DNA of 64,000 bases from Symsagittifera roscoffensis (lineage: Eukaryota; Xenacoelomorpha; Acoela; Convolutidae), in contig NC_087068.1 in assembly GCF_963678635.1 (NCBI RefSeq), positions 22,780,388 to 22,844,387 of the forward strand. Direction: 5' to 3'. This document shows, piece by piece, positions 21,182 to 32,600 of this stretch. The notes below the pieces were generated by a model. It searched no databases. It saw nothing but the letters and a program-made list of their open reading frames with translations, and was not told the DNA's origin. The position numbers were made by a program, and so were the translations under genes. Each line of letters begins with the position of its first letter. Within the stretch, counting starts at the first letter, position 1.

Positions 21182-24100
21182 ATGTTGAAACCCAGTTTGC
21201 TGACAAGTACGTCTAAATATGGCTGTAGACTTTGCAGTTTACCCCGTTTGAACTCTTCAAGTGCCAATAAAACAGTACGATCTGCTATTAGATATTACGT
21301 CACAACTCCGACTGGCGCCATCGCTTCCAGGCCTAGCCGGTTGCCGTTTGGCGTTCTTTGGGTAAGATCATCATAGTTCTATTCTACACTAGTGGCAAAG
21401 TTAAACGAAAATTCAAATTTTTACTCTCTAAAATGCTTGTTTTCATGGTCGTTTTTCGACAACACTTTCTTCGAAATTTACATAAACCAAGAGCAAATGA
21501 TCAGAAATTTACATAGACCAACAGAACAGCAAATCAGAGCTACCTTCTATGAATCTATCAATATTTGATTTCAAATGATTACCCAAGTAATCCGAGTCTG
21601 AAAAAGCCAGTTTTGCTCATCTGCGCTAAGTTTAGCATCGCAGTGAACTCTTTCTCGAACATGGGTAGTAAAAAAGTTGTTCATGCAACGTGAAGCATTC
21701 TCAGCGAGAAAATTAAAACAATCAGTGTGAAAATTATAATTAACTCGGCTGTTTCTTGCTCTTTCACGCGGATTGAAGAACTTAGTAAAGATGAGGAAAA
21801 CTGGCTTTTTCAGACCCGGATTACAATGGTGAGTCATTCAAATCAAATGTTTCATAGAGGGTAGCTCTGATCACTTGTTCTTGATTTTAATGAAGTTCGA
21901 AGTAAATGTTCAAAATGGACATTGGAAACATGCGTTTTAAAAAGTAAAAACCTGATTTTGCGGATAACTTTGCCCTGAAGTGTGAAACTGATTTTTAAGT
22001 GTAGAAGAACGAAAGAATTTTCTTTTATATACGGCTTGATGATTTTTTTTCAGAAAAAAACTTCAAATTTTCAAATTTTCTAAAAACTACAGCAGTGCAT
22101 TCACATGTATTAATGCATTCATGAATGCACTTATGTGTATAATGCACTTTTTATGAGTTTAATTCAAATTTATCTACTTGAAGTTAGGTAAATTGTGCTT
22201 TCCAATTACAAAAGCAAAAATGGCGAAAAAAACGTGGAAGACTTTTAGTTTCGAAATTGGATGATAATTTTTTCTAAAGATTTCTCAGCGGAATCAAAAA
22301 GTTTATTCATTGATTCAGTGTTCTTAAATCATAAACTTTTCTTGAATATCAAAGAAATAAATTTTGGTTGATTATTTTTATAGATTGGATGATAATTTGG
22401 ATGATATCGAGAAAACTTGGCATAATATTTCTTCCAACATTTTTTATCAATTTTTTTCGGACTCCTTGTTATTTTTCATTTTTGCAACCCTTTGTTTAGG
22501 GGCGGATCTAGGATTTTCTTGAGGGGGGTTAAAGAGAATTTCGTCGAACTTTTTGTAACTCGATCAAATCGATTTTTCTATTTTCTAGCTCTCCCAAAGC
22601 ACTAAAAAGACCCTGTTTTGGCCAAGTTTGAATTTTGAACAAAAAAATTGTTTTATTTCGGCGTGCGCTCTCCCTCAAAATTAGTATATAATGGCGCCAA
22701 AGGGGCCTTTGATAAAGTTTTTGTCAGCCAGTCAGCCAAAAATGGATTTTACCGCTGCTATCATGATTTTGATAATTTTACCGAGTGCGTCCTTTCATTA
22801 ATTTTTTACCCTTGCGATAAGCATGGGTTTTGCTATCGGGTACTAGACTTTTCCCGTAAATAACTTTGTTCACAAAATGGTCAAAATTAGAAATGCTAAG
22901 TTATGGTTCAGTTAATAATGAATTTTAATTTCTGTGCGCTTTCGGCACACTGAGCTTGGAGGCAACGAATGCGCCTGGGACGCAAAGGTCCTGGGTTCGA
23001 ATCTGACAGGACCTGTTTTTTTTTCAAAAGGGAAATAGTCCGTTTGAAAAAAATGGTCAAAATGGACAAAATGGTCAAAATTAGAAATGCTAAGTTATGG
23101 TTCAGTTAATAATGAATTTTAATTTCTGTGCGCTTTCGGCACACTGAGCTTGGAGGCAACGAATGCGCCTGGGACGCAAAGGTCCTGGGTTCGAATCTGA
23201 CAGGACCTGTTTTTTTTCAAAAGGGAAATAGTCCGTTTGAAAAAAATGTCGGCTAATTATTGTCTGCTCATGTTTTGTCGGCTTAGTTGCCATATTGTAT
23301 TATTGTTTTTTTTGAAGTTTTTACACTATAGATGCTTTTAGTGCTCTGATCTTCCTCTGTTGATTGTAATTATGCTAACCTTGACTTCGTGTATAAACAT
23401 ATTTTTTCGCTCAAAAACTTTATTCTGCCCAAATGATTTCGGTCTATTTTTTATCGGCATAGTGGCCTAATTTCGAGTTGTTTCAATGAAAACATATTTT
23501 TAATGCTCACTTCTGAATCGCACGAAATAACAAAAAATCCTAATAGAAATTAGAGTTCAAGTTTTTGTGACAACAATTTTTTTTCGGCATTTCTGTGTTT
23601 GTTTCGGATTGTTAGGTATCATGAATTATATCGGCTTAGTGGCCTCATATTCCGTCTCTCGACGAAGGAAAAAAATCAGTGTGAGCGTGTCTGTGTTTTG
23701 AGGGCGTGGGGTACTTAATAATTTTTTATGAGTCTTAAATTTTTTTTGATTTTTTCGGATTTTTTTTGTTTTCCTTTTTTAAGGCTTAATAGGTTTCGGC
23801 CTGTATTATATCACCTTAGTGGCCTCATATTGTGTCAATTGGCTAGTTTTGGCATTTTCCAGTTCCCCCTTCTAATTTTTCTGAAGTTCAATGTACAAAA
23901 ATCGATTTAAATTGATTTATCTTGACAAAAACTGCATTACAACGTGTCAGCGTGAACAGGTGAACAAATTTTTACATTTCTTATATGCAAAACGCCCTGA
24001 GAACAATTTTTGAATATATATTTTTTTGTAGTTTTACGAGGGGGTGGGAAACTGGAAAAGAGCCGAAGTTTTTGAGTGTTCGTTTGTTTCGAGGTTGAGG

Positions 24101-26954
24101 GTGAATTATTGTTCCGACTTTTGATACGAAAGTAACGGAATATTTGTGCTCGGGTGGGTTTTTTTCTTCAGACAAATTTCGATTTTTTGACGGATTTTTT
24201 AAATATCATTCAAAAGGGATTATTGTCTTGTGCTTAAATTTGAAAAGATACTTCAGCTGTGATCATTTTTCGTAAAGTTATTTGGGTGTAAAGATTGTCA
24301 TTTTGGCCAATTTGAGACAAATAACGCGCGATATATTTAGCGCTATTCACGCGTAAGCGAGATTTAATCCGTCTTAGAAATCGTTTCAAATTGGTTCAAG
24401 GAAGCTTATATGCCATAATTGATTGGTTGATAGGAGCAAAATTTATCACTTTGTGACTTGTGGGGGGATGTTTCTACAAAAAAATCTCAAATTAAAAAAA
24501 AAATTATTTTATTTTTTACCTTTAAATTTTCATGTTACTTCTGCTTCATAGACCTTAAAAGGCAGTCGGAACACATTCAGGGCCTCGCCCTGATACGAGC
24601 ATTTTGTTAACTTTTCAATCTTGTTGATTTTTTTCGGCCTAATGAGTTTCTGACAAGTATTTTTGAGTTTGTTGCCGCCGGGTATTTTATCTTACGATGC
24701 TAATTTATTATTTTGTCTTGGCATGTTTCTGTTTCAAAACTAGCCTTATTAGTTTTGATAGATTTATAATATAAGGTTTTTCCGATAATTTCAAATGTTT
24801 CACTTTTTTCTTGTTCTGTATCGCTAGTGGTGCAAAGCTCAGCTTCGCCCCTGTGTTATTTAATTCCAGGTATCTATTATATATTTAAATGCGGGCTTCA
24901 GTATCTCGCCATGTTTAAGCTTATTCAACATATTATTTTTGCATGTTTAAGCAATATCGTATATTGCAATGGTTAATAATTTTTTTTTTCGATTTTCCAA
25001 TTTGATTTTAGTGGTTATTTTATCGAGTTTAAATTAAGCAGCCCAACATCGAATTAGGGGTTGCGAGTTTGGCCTCCAATTTTGAATGCCCGAATCATTT
25101 TAGTTAACGAGATCAGACGATTTTTGTAGTTAATGCTGTCAGATTACTCTAAGGAGTTATAAATCTTGCCTCCAAATATGACTGTTCAAATCCTTGTAGT
25201 TTTCGAGATATGACGTTTTTTGTGATTTTTTTTCAAAAAACTTTCAGAAAACTTATATTAAATTTTTTTCCGCAAAATCTGAAATTCCCAACCCTGTAGC
25301 TGGGTCTTGTCAGATTATTCTCAAAGATTGCGAATCTTGCCTCCAAATATGACTGCTCAATTCTTTGTAGTTTTCGAGATATGATGTTTTTTGTGATTTT
25401 TTCAAAAATTTTCAGAAAACTTAGATTATTTGTTTTAAAATCTCAAATTCGCAACGCTGTAGTTGGGTCCTGTCAGAGTATTCTCAAAGATTGCGAATCT
25501 TGCCTCCAAATATGATTGCTCAATTCTTTGTAGTTTTCGAGATATGACGTTTTTTGTGATTTTTTCAAAAAATTTTCAGAAAACTTATATTAAATTTTTT
25601 TCCGCAAAATGTGAAATTCCCAACCCTGTAGTTGGGTCCTGTCAGAGTATTCTCAAAGATTGCGAATCTTGCCTCCTAATATGACTGCTCAATTCTTTGT
25701 AGTTTTCGAGATATTTTAAAAATCTGAAATTCCCAACCCTGTAGTTGGGTCCTGTCAGAGTAATCTCAAAGGTTGCGAATCTTGCCTCCAAATATGACTG
25801 CTCAACTCTTTGTAGTTTTCGAGATATGACGTTTTTTGTGATTTTTTCAAAAATTTCAGAAATCTTCAGAAAGTTTAAATTAATTATTTTTCAAAATTTG
25901 AAATTTCCAACGCTATAGTTCGGTGTTGTCAGGTTACTCTAAAGAGTTGCGAATCTTGCCACATGCGACTGCTAAACGCGTTTGCTCAAACGCTTTTAGT
26001 TTCCGAGATTTGACGTTTTTTCGATTTTTTCAAAATTTCTCGAAGAACTTATCTACACAGAAATTCAAAAAATTTGAAACTACTAACTTGATGAAGATAC
26101 AACCTTATTGTCAGCGTACACCCAGGCGTCTCAAATCTTGCCTCTTAATATGAATGCTCAAATCCTTTTAGTTTCCGAGATAAGACGTTTTTTTTTTCTT
26201 TTTTTTTCGGGAAACTTAGTTTAAAAAAGTTCACAAAATTTTGGATTCTTAACCCTATAGTAGGGTTCTCTCAGGGACTCTCAGTGGTTGCAAATCTGGC
26301 CGCCAAATTTCTACAGAGGCCCATTAAGTTTTCGAGATGACGCTTTTAAAATGGGAATTAAAAAAATTTAAGGTTCGAAATTACCAACCCTGTAATTGGG
26401 TGCAGTCAGAGTACACTAAAAGTTTGCAGATGTTGTTTCCAATGTATGCGGTTTTTCATGAGCTGTCGAAAAATTTCGAAGCACCGAAGGTGCGTTAAAC
26501 GCTAGTATTATTTAAGTGAATATATACTATAGGCAGTTCTGGGATCCTTTTTGGCTATGATTTTGAAAAACATGATTTCTTTACCCAGTCTATTTTGATA
26601 CCTTCGACTATTTGATACGGTAGGTTATAACATTATTGCAGTCTCCAGTTTTTATGAAACTTTCAACCGTTCAAAGAAGATTCGCCCAACAACTGTACAG
26701 AAAAAAGTTTAAACAATGATAATCGAAACTCTTGTCTTGAATGATAAACTTTAATTTTGAAGGTGTTATCTATCTATTTGTAATTATTGCGCAAATTATC
26801 ACTTTTTATGATAATAAAGTTTTTGTGTTAGGTGATTGGCTCTTTCACTCCGCTCATTTACCTCGGGGGATTAGTAAGCAAAGAAGGGGCTGCCTTCTTA
26901 GAAGAGAAAGAGATCTTCATCCCAGAAGGAGACGAAGACGACGATGACGACTAA
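21182..26954 (+). CDS. SMDT1: Essential MCU regulator, mitochondrial (EMRE), 2 exons
   Basis: EMRE is a single-pass inner-membrane protein that binds the calcium uniporter pore MCU and couples it to MICU1/2; it is known only from animals. Exons are 21182-21361 and 26832-26954, with phase-0 GT-AG sites (TGG|GTAAGA ... TTAG|GTG) and a 5470-nt intron. The 100-aa product (human about 107 aa) has an N-terminus rich in Ser, Arg and Lys (mitochondrial presequence, about 1-38), the conserved TPTGAI...RPSRLPFGVL block at 41-59, and a membrane segment at about 60-76. That segment contains the conserved Pro67 and the GxxxS packing motif G72-S76. The tail FLEEKEIFIPEGDE plus five Asp is the diagnostic acidic end. 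The joined exons match the family across the junction, which supports the splice choice. The intron is packed with repeats described separately. Confidence 0.93.
21387..21982. mobile_element. Foldback (long inverted repeat) element in EMRE intron
   Basis: Two arms of about 200 bp are imperfect reverse complements. Clear blocks are 21536-21556 against 21850-21870 (GAGCTACC/GGTAGCTC) and 21588-21622 against 21787-21821 (GTCTGAAAAAGCCAGTTTT and its complement). The ends read CACTAGTGGCAAAGTTA and, reverse-complemented, CACTTCAGGGCAAAGTTA. No convincing target duplication. As intron RNA it would form a long hairpin. Confidence 0.7.
22090..22460. repeat. Dispersed repeat related to the PLOD-intron family
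   Basis: Contains a GCATTCATGAATGCA palindrome near 22116-22130 and the landmark order (TAGTTTCGAAA, then TTTCTCAGCGGAAT, then TTGATTCAGT) seen ten or more times in the PLOD introns. Decayed, no coding capacity. Confidence 0.6.
22876..23250. repeat. Tandem duplicate (194-bp offset) of a tRNA-like SINE head
   Basis: Two near-identical units include GCACACTGAGCTTGGAGG, then a B-box GGTTCGAATCTG 50 nt later, then a T-run and AAAGGGAAATAGTCCG. The AAATGC landmark lies at 22891 and 23085. A third, diverged copy is at about 35570-35720. The B-box and spacing suggest a Pol III promoter derived from a tRNA. No acceptor-stem pairing, so not a functional tRNA. Confidence 0.65.
23250..24650. repeat. 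Element body with ~177-bp periodic TATCGGCTTAGTGGCCT motif
   Basis: The GGCTTAG-type core recurs at 23280, 23456, 23633 and 23813 (last copy CACCTTAG), spaced 176, 177 and 180 bp and each preceded by a TTTCGG landmark. The SINE head at 22876-23250 and this body recur together at about 35570-36300, so they form one dispersed element. No protein coding. Confidence 0.65.
24832..24849. repeat. Recurrent GCGAAGC/GCTTCGC hairpin module
   Basis: CGCTAGTGGTGCAAAGCTCA followed by GCTTCGCC. One of at least six copies of a short hairpin (others at 29211, 37852, 49919, 61044 and 63444), each followed by YCTGTG or similar. Confidence 0.6.
24873..26505 (+). mobile_element. Candidate non-autonomous Helitron with internal ~170-bp tandem repeats
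   Basis: The left end reads A|TC TATTATATATTTAAATGC. The right end has a small hairpin GCACC-GAA-GGTGC (26481-26493), an 8-nt spacer, then CTAG (26502-26505) followed by T. A 5' TC, a 3' hairpin plus CTRR and A/T insertion flanks are the Helitron hallmarks. The interior from about 25060 to 26300 has nine degenerate units carrying AATCTTGCCTCCAAATATGA at 25165, 25336, 25499, 25668, 25781, 25955, 26137 and so on (spacing mostly 163-182 bp). This resembles satellite-bearing Helitron derivatives such as insect DINE/HINE elements. A shorter related copy lies at 48962-49940. No Rep/helicase. Confidence 0.5.
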
Positions 26955-27168
26955 CCACTATCTACAGTAGACTCTATTTTGTCAAAGCTATGGATAAAAT
27001 GCAATGTTGCCTTTCAGCTTTAGATTAGATCCTAACGAATCACATTTAAGTATTTTGCTACCATATCACTGCGCTAACCATAATGCTTGTAGATTAACTA
27101 ACTCTTTCTGTTCTCATGTGTACATAGCGATTAAAACTTGCCGGTCAAATAATCTCGAACTTAAAAGC

Positions 27169-27174
27169 AATAAA
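27169..27174 (+). terminator. Candidate polyadenylation signal of EMRE
   Basis: AATAAA 215 nt after the EMRE stop codon. This hexamer can occur by chance in AT-rich DNA, so it is only a candidate. Confidence 0.35.
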
Positions 27175-28914
27175 ATTATTCCTCCAACGTTTTCTTTTTG
27201 TTATGTTTTGACAACCGATCGTACAAGAAATGCTCAAAATGACGTTTGGCTATTAACTTTTAAGTGCTTAGGCAAATAACGCTCTCCGTAAGAAAGGCAA
27301 ATAACGCTCTTAGATTACGAAAATGCAAAAAGCGCAAAAAAACGAGCGGTTTACAATTTCGAAAGTGGATACTAATGTTTAGATATTTCAGCTGAATAAA
27401 AATTATTGAGTTTTCTTTTCTCGTATGTGTTTTTCCCCCATATTTGTTTTTTTTTTTGACAAGATTTCGCGATGATTTTGGCCGCGATTAGTAAGTGCTA
27501 TTATTTCGGAAAATAGACTGATTCTTATAAACAATGTGTCGAAAAATATCACCGAATCAGTTGCTCAAATCTGCTCTTCGTCAACGAATAGAAATATTTT
27601 GAGCACGTTTGTATTTCAAAGACACGTACTATTCATTACATATATATTTTTTTGGTTATAAAATTACCAACTCTGGTTTCGTGTAAGTAGTTTTTTTTGT
27701 TTCTTAATATTTTTTGTGTTATCTTGGTTTAAAGGATTTTTCGGTTTTGAGGCATCATATTGCATCATTAGTTGAGCGAAACAAGTTTCCACTGCGTGTG
27801 AGTCTTGAGTGGGTAGTTTAATATTGTTTTGAAAATTTCAATGTTTTAATATGAAAACCTTTTTTTTGTCTCAACTGGTGTCAGCGTTGTTACCATTTTG
27901 GTTCGATGCAAAAGTTATTTTCAATTGTCTCATTTTCTTCACACAATCGAATCGTAGTGTATTTTTACGAAGAATTTTTTTCCAACCAAAGTCATAATTA
28001 AAAGTGCTCATTTGGTGGCATTTGTGCTGTATTTAAATTTAATCATGTTTAAGCCTATTTAAGCATAGGCAATTCAATAGCAAATGTTGTGATTTGTTTT
28101 TAGCTAATGTTAGGTCCTGTTTGAAAAAAAAAAACAGGTATTTTGAAAAAGTATGGGATTTTTTGTTGTTTAATGTTTCTTTTTGCGACGCTTCGGAAAG
28201 TTTCGCCCTTTTCTCGAAAACTACCATACCAATGGACAAACGGGCTGCTGTTTCATATGCCTGCATGTTTTGCTAGGCTCTTTTCTTTTTACCCCTCGTC
28301 TTACTACGGCCTTAGGAAATTTCAGTAGGGAGAGTTTTGACATATTTGTTTTGAATTTTTTCATTTTCTTAATTTGAATGCACAACAATTTTCAGATGAA
28401 GGTTTTAATCATAGTACAAATCATAAGGATCTCCCCTTCTTAAGCGTTTATTCCCAAAATCTGGTAGAAAAAAGTTATGGGCTCAGACAAGGCCTTTTAA
28501 AAAATTTGAATTTTTTTTTTCGTTAGAAGTTTCACCACTTTTCTCGACTCGAAAACTACTAGCTAAATGTGATATTAAGGCTTCAATCTAGAGTTTTCCC
28601 TATATATTAGGCTATTCTCATGCTAGAGAATTAGAAAAAGTAAAACTTCAATTTTTTTAAATCATTTGTTGGAATCTTTTTCACTTTTTTTGAAAACTAC
28701 CTAGCAAAATCTGAGATAAAAAATTCAATTGAAAGAGCGAGTACTAGTTTTCTTCTTCAAATAAGCAGCTAATCTACTTAAGCAGAGAAATTACTAGGGT
28801 TTTTGTAAAGCCTTTTTTTTGAATGTTCGAAAATTAGGAATTTCCGTATCAGTAAAATATATGATTATAAATTTTAGAACAGGTACATCCAGCGTTAGCT
28901 GGGCCACTAATTAA

Positions 28915-28995
28915 GTTACAAGTGACCGTGGCGCAGATGCGAGGATGTGAGTGACACTCCTACTCATCAGGTCGGAGCTTCAAATCCGGAACATT
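28915..28995 (+). repeat. tRNA-derived SINE fragment
   Basis: GTGACCGTGGCGCAGATG (A-box-like) followed about 45 nt later by GGAGCTTCAAATCCGG (B-box-like). The surrounding AGTGTTAGTTAAATTACAAGC resembles the flank of SINE copies at 48840 and 60860. Confidence 0.5.
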
Positions 28996-29607
28996 GAAAT
29001 AAGCTTTTTTTGCTCAAATTTTTGCTGCTTTTTTGGTGACTAGTGTTAGTTAAATTACAAGCGGTCGTGAAGAAGATGTGAGAACGTGATACTCATAATT
29101 GATATTAAACATTTTTTCCTCAAAGTGTATTTTTGATCTTTTTCTTTTTTCTCATATCACTTTGTTTTACCTATTTAGAGCTCTCTTTTGTATTTTCCTT
29201 GCTTGTATTTGCGAAGCGTAGCTTCGCCTTTGTTTTTTTTTTAAAAAAAGCGAGCTTTTTTCAAGAGAAAGATATGAAAAATTTGGTAGATCTAGCTTTT
29301 CTCGACTTTTTTCAACTAAGCGGCATTCGTCTAAATTTTTGACTGCTAAGTTGTCATGGTATGTTTGTTTTATATCGCAATTGTGGGAAGATCTGCTTCA
29401 TTCAACTGTCTTGTCTGTTGGTAATATTATATTTCGCTGATATTTTCACAAACCTACCAAGAACTTTTTCTTCAGTTAGTTTTTTGGTGCAACGATTTTT
29501 TCTTGGCTGGCAGCTCGGTTATTAAGTCGAAACGATATTCAACTATATAAAGCGCATTTTTCTAGATTATTATCAGTTTATCGAAATTGCAACTCTCGCT
29601 TGGCAAT

Positions 29608-29627
29608 GTTCTGCTTTTCAGACTGAA
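29608..29627 (+). promoter_or_regulatory. Acceptor-like site 6 nt before IFT139 ATG
   Basis: TTCTGCTTTTCAG then ACTGAA and the ATG at 29628. Matches the arrangement before AK3, EMRE and PLOD. Confidence 0.5.
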
Positions 29628-32600
29628 ATGGCGGCCACGGATTACAAAACAATTTCTGAATTAATCTACTACGGCCGAGTCGAACACTACGGACATATGA
29701 AACACGTGGCAAACCACGCCATCGACAAATACGGCCGAGATCCCATTTTAGTGTTCTTCAGAGCATTCGCGAATCTTCTGGAAATAAACCTGCAAGAAGC
29801 TATCAGAGATCTGGAGTCCATCAAAAGTGATGAAACGGTTGAGCTATGTAGTTTGATGGCTTTAATTGTGGCATACAAGGAGCAATCGCATACTGACAGA
29901 GAAGCGGTATCGGCTCTGGATGAGAAGTTGAAAGAAAGGAGGAAAACAGCTGGAAATGATGCTCTTCGATACGCGGCGCTATTCTTAGCAATATCCAGTC
30001 GACCTGACAAAGCGCTCCAATACGCGGACAGAATCATCAAACTTGACTCGCATTCGTACGAAGGTCACGTTTTGAGAGCTTGGTTGTACCTATCTGAAAG
30101 CCAGATGAGAAACGACAGAGCAGAAGATTTGAGAAAACGAGCTCAAAAAGATCTGGATACAGCCCAGGAATTGCCTCACGAACCAGCTAACGAATTAGAA
30201 CTGACTTTAGCTAAGAGTAAATGCTTGGAACTATCCGGTGACTACCAGAAGGCAACCCAAGTGCTGCTGACTTTGAGGCAACCGAATTTTGTGCCTAAAT
30301 TGAATGAATTAGTAAGATTGGAACTGGCTATGGGAAAATGGGATGCGGTTTACCAGTCTGCAACCGAAATGGCATCCGGAGATGCCAGAGACGCGGAGCT
30401 GTTTGCACTCAACTACTCGATTCTCTACAAGATAGTGTACGAAGGAAGTTATACTGAAGCTAGCAATGATATTCGACAGTTCTTTGAAGTGCTGCAGCAG
30501 AAAGAAGCGCAGAATGTGAATTTGTACAAGTTCTACTGTCGCCTGTTCAGTACATTATGCGGTCGAAACATGATGATTCTGCGACAGACAAACGCTATAA
30601 TGCATTCCATTGTTACTTCGTTTGAGAAGAACTCTTCAAATCTTTTGGAGTATGGCAACCAAATGCTGATGGCTGCTCAAACGTCAGAGGATATTGAAGC
30701 TGCTTCGAAAGTGTTCGTCAAAGCATTGGAATGGGATCCGGATAATAGTCGCGCAATGTTGGGATTCAATCATTGCAAGGTTCTGCTGGGAAAAGCCAGG
30801 GAGTTTGACAAAATTTTCAAAGATTTGGAGCTGCTCAAGGAAACAATGATTGCAACAGCGAACACTTCTGAAGATCAAAGCCTGGTAGCTGAAGTTATGT
30901 ACATTCAAGCTTTGATTCTCCAACGCAAGAATAAATTTGAAGATGTGGCGTTGCTTCTAAGAAAAGCCTTCGAGACACATCAACAATCATTTGCAAAAGT
31001 CTCAATGAGCTGTGAGTATCTGTGCGCACTAAACATCGACCTAAGAATGCAAATAGTGAAATGTTTGGTCAAAAATTTTCCACCGGAACCTATTATTTCA
31101 GGACGCCAGGCCCCAATGGCAATGACATTCGCCAAGAATGTCCTCGATACTATTTGCTCAGTAGTTCCAGGGTTGACTGAAGCCAAGTTTTTCCAAGCAA
31201 AAATCAAGTACCTAATGGGTGATTCAGATACGGCGTGTAATATCTTGCAAGATTGTATCGACAGAACGAAAGAGGCTGATATGTCTGAGGCTGACATGTT
31301 GCTGGCTAGTATTCTGGTCGATATGAATCAGATATCTCGCGCTGAGCAATGTTTGTCAACGGCGTTATCGCTAAACTTCGCCATTAGATCGACTCCATCG
31401 TACCATTTGGTCAAAGCTAAGATTCAAGCAAAGTCCAACCAAATGACAGAATGTCGTAAAACTCTGGAAGCGGCTATTAATTTGCCAGGAGTGCGAAAAA
31501 CAACGTCGAGGCAAGGGTCCGCGGGAGGAAATGCAGGGATCAAAGAGTCGGGAACTATGGTGTCGGATTCCGATAGATTGTCAATATTTTTGGAACTAAG
31601 CGAGGCGCTGAGAGCTGAAAATAATATCCACGAAGCGACTAAGATCATGCAAGATGCCATCAATGAGTTCAGAGGTACTAGTGAGGAATCTCGTGTTATG
31701 ATCGCGAATGCTAACTTGGATCTCTCGCGTGGAGACGTGGAATCAGCACTGGCTAATCTGACCAAAATTGAGTCTGACAAACCCTACTATATCAAGGCAA
31801 GAGAGAAAATGGCTGAGATTTATCTGGTACACAGAAAAGACAAGCGACTCTACGCTAGATGTTATAAAGATCTAGCTGATAAACAGCCAAACTCGAGAAC
31901 CAAAATGCTTCTCGCTGATGCATATCGAAAGATTTTGGAGTACGAAAAAGCTATTCCGGTGTACCAAAGCGCGTACGAAGAAAACAGACATGACGCTCAA
32001 ATGATTAAGAAAATAGCAGATGCCTTCGTCAAAATGCATTTATATGCCGACGCTATAGATTACTACAAGAGTGCGTACAAGAAGGACTCTTCCTTGAAAC
32101 ATGACCTTGTGAGGTTGTTGATCAGACTTCGATATTACGACGAAGCGCAGAAGATTCTGGATGCCGCAGAACCTCAGGAACAGACTTATGATCTAACAAG
32201 ACTGATAGATAATTCGAAATGCTTGATGGCAAGAGCCGATATTTGCAGCAAGAAAAAACAATTAGACCAATACGAAGCATACCTCAAAAAAGCACAGGTA
32301 CAACAGCGAGAAGTTTTACGAAGAGTGAAAAGCGAACAACCTGAATTTAATAATGAGCAGATTGAAATGGCGATCCAAATAGTGAATCAATTGGCCGAAC
32401 TTGCAATCGACAAAGGCAACTTGGAAGAAGCGATTGAACTCTACGAAAGGGCGGCGAAGTTCAAAGAGAAAACAGGCGATGTGAAATTAAGAATGAAGAT
32501 CATAAAATTATATTTGCAAGCTGGAAATTTGGACGAATGTGAGACCCAATGTGTGAATTTGATCAAACAAGATCTGGACAACCGTGAAGCTATGTCGATA

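Larger units (their letters stand above)
26955..29607. other. Spacer between EMRE and IFT139, repeat-rich
   Basis: No gene recognised. A candidate polyadenylation signal AATAAA for EMRE lies at 27169-27174. A decayed PLOD-intron-type repeat is at about 27290-27430, a tRNA-like SINE at about 28915-28995, and the recurrent hairpin module GCGAAGCGTAGCTTCGCC at 29211-29228. Short open frames here (for example 27004-27279 and 28143-28377) lie in low-complexity sequence and have no recognisable motifs. Confidence 0.6.

Noticed and set aside
21571-21837. Minus-strand 88-codon frame
   Set aside because: It spans the arms of the foldback element; no family resemblance.
22950-23210. Two tRNA genes in tandem
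   Set aside because: The B-box is good, but no cloverleaf with paired acceptor stem can be drawn, and the whole 194-bp unit is duplicated with non-tRNA flanks.
25059-26300. CRISPR array or gene-internal repeat
   Set aside because: Units are ~170 bp, degenerate and without short-repeat/unique-spacer structure, in a eukaryotic intron; they are satellite-like repeats of a mobile element.
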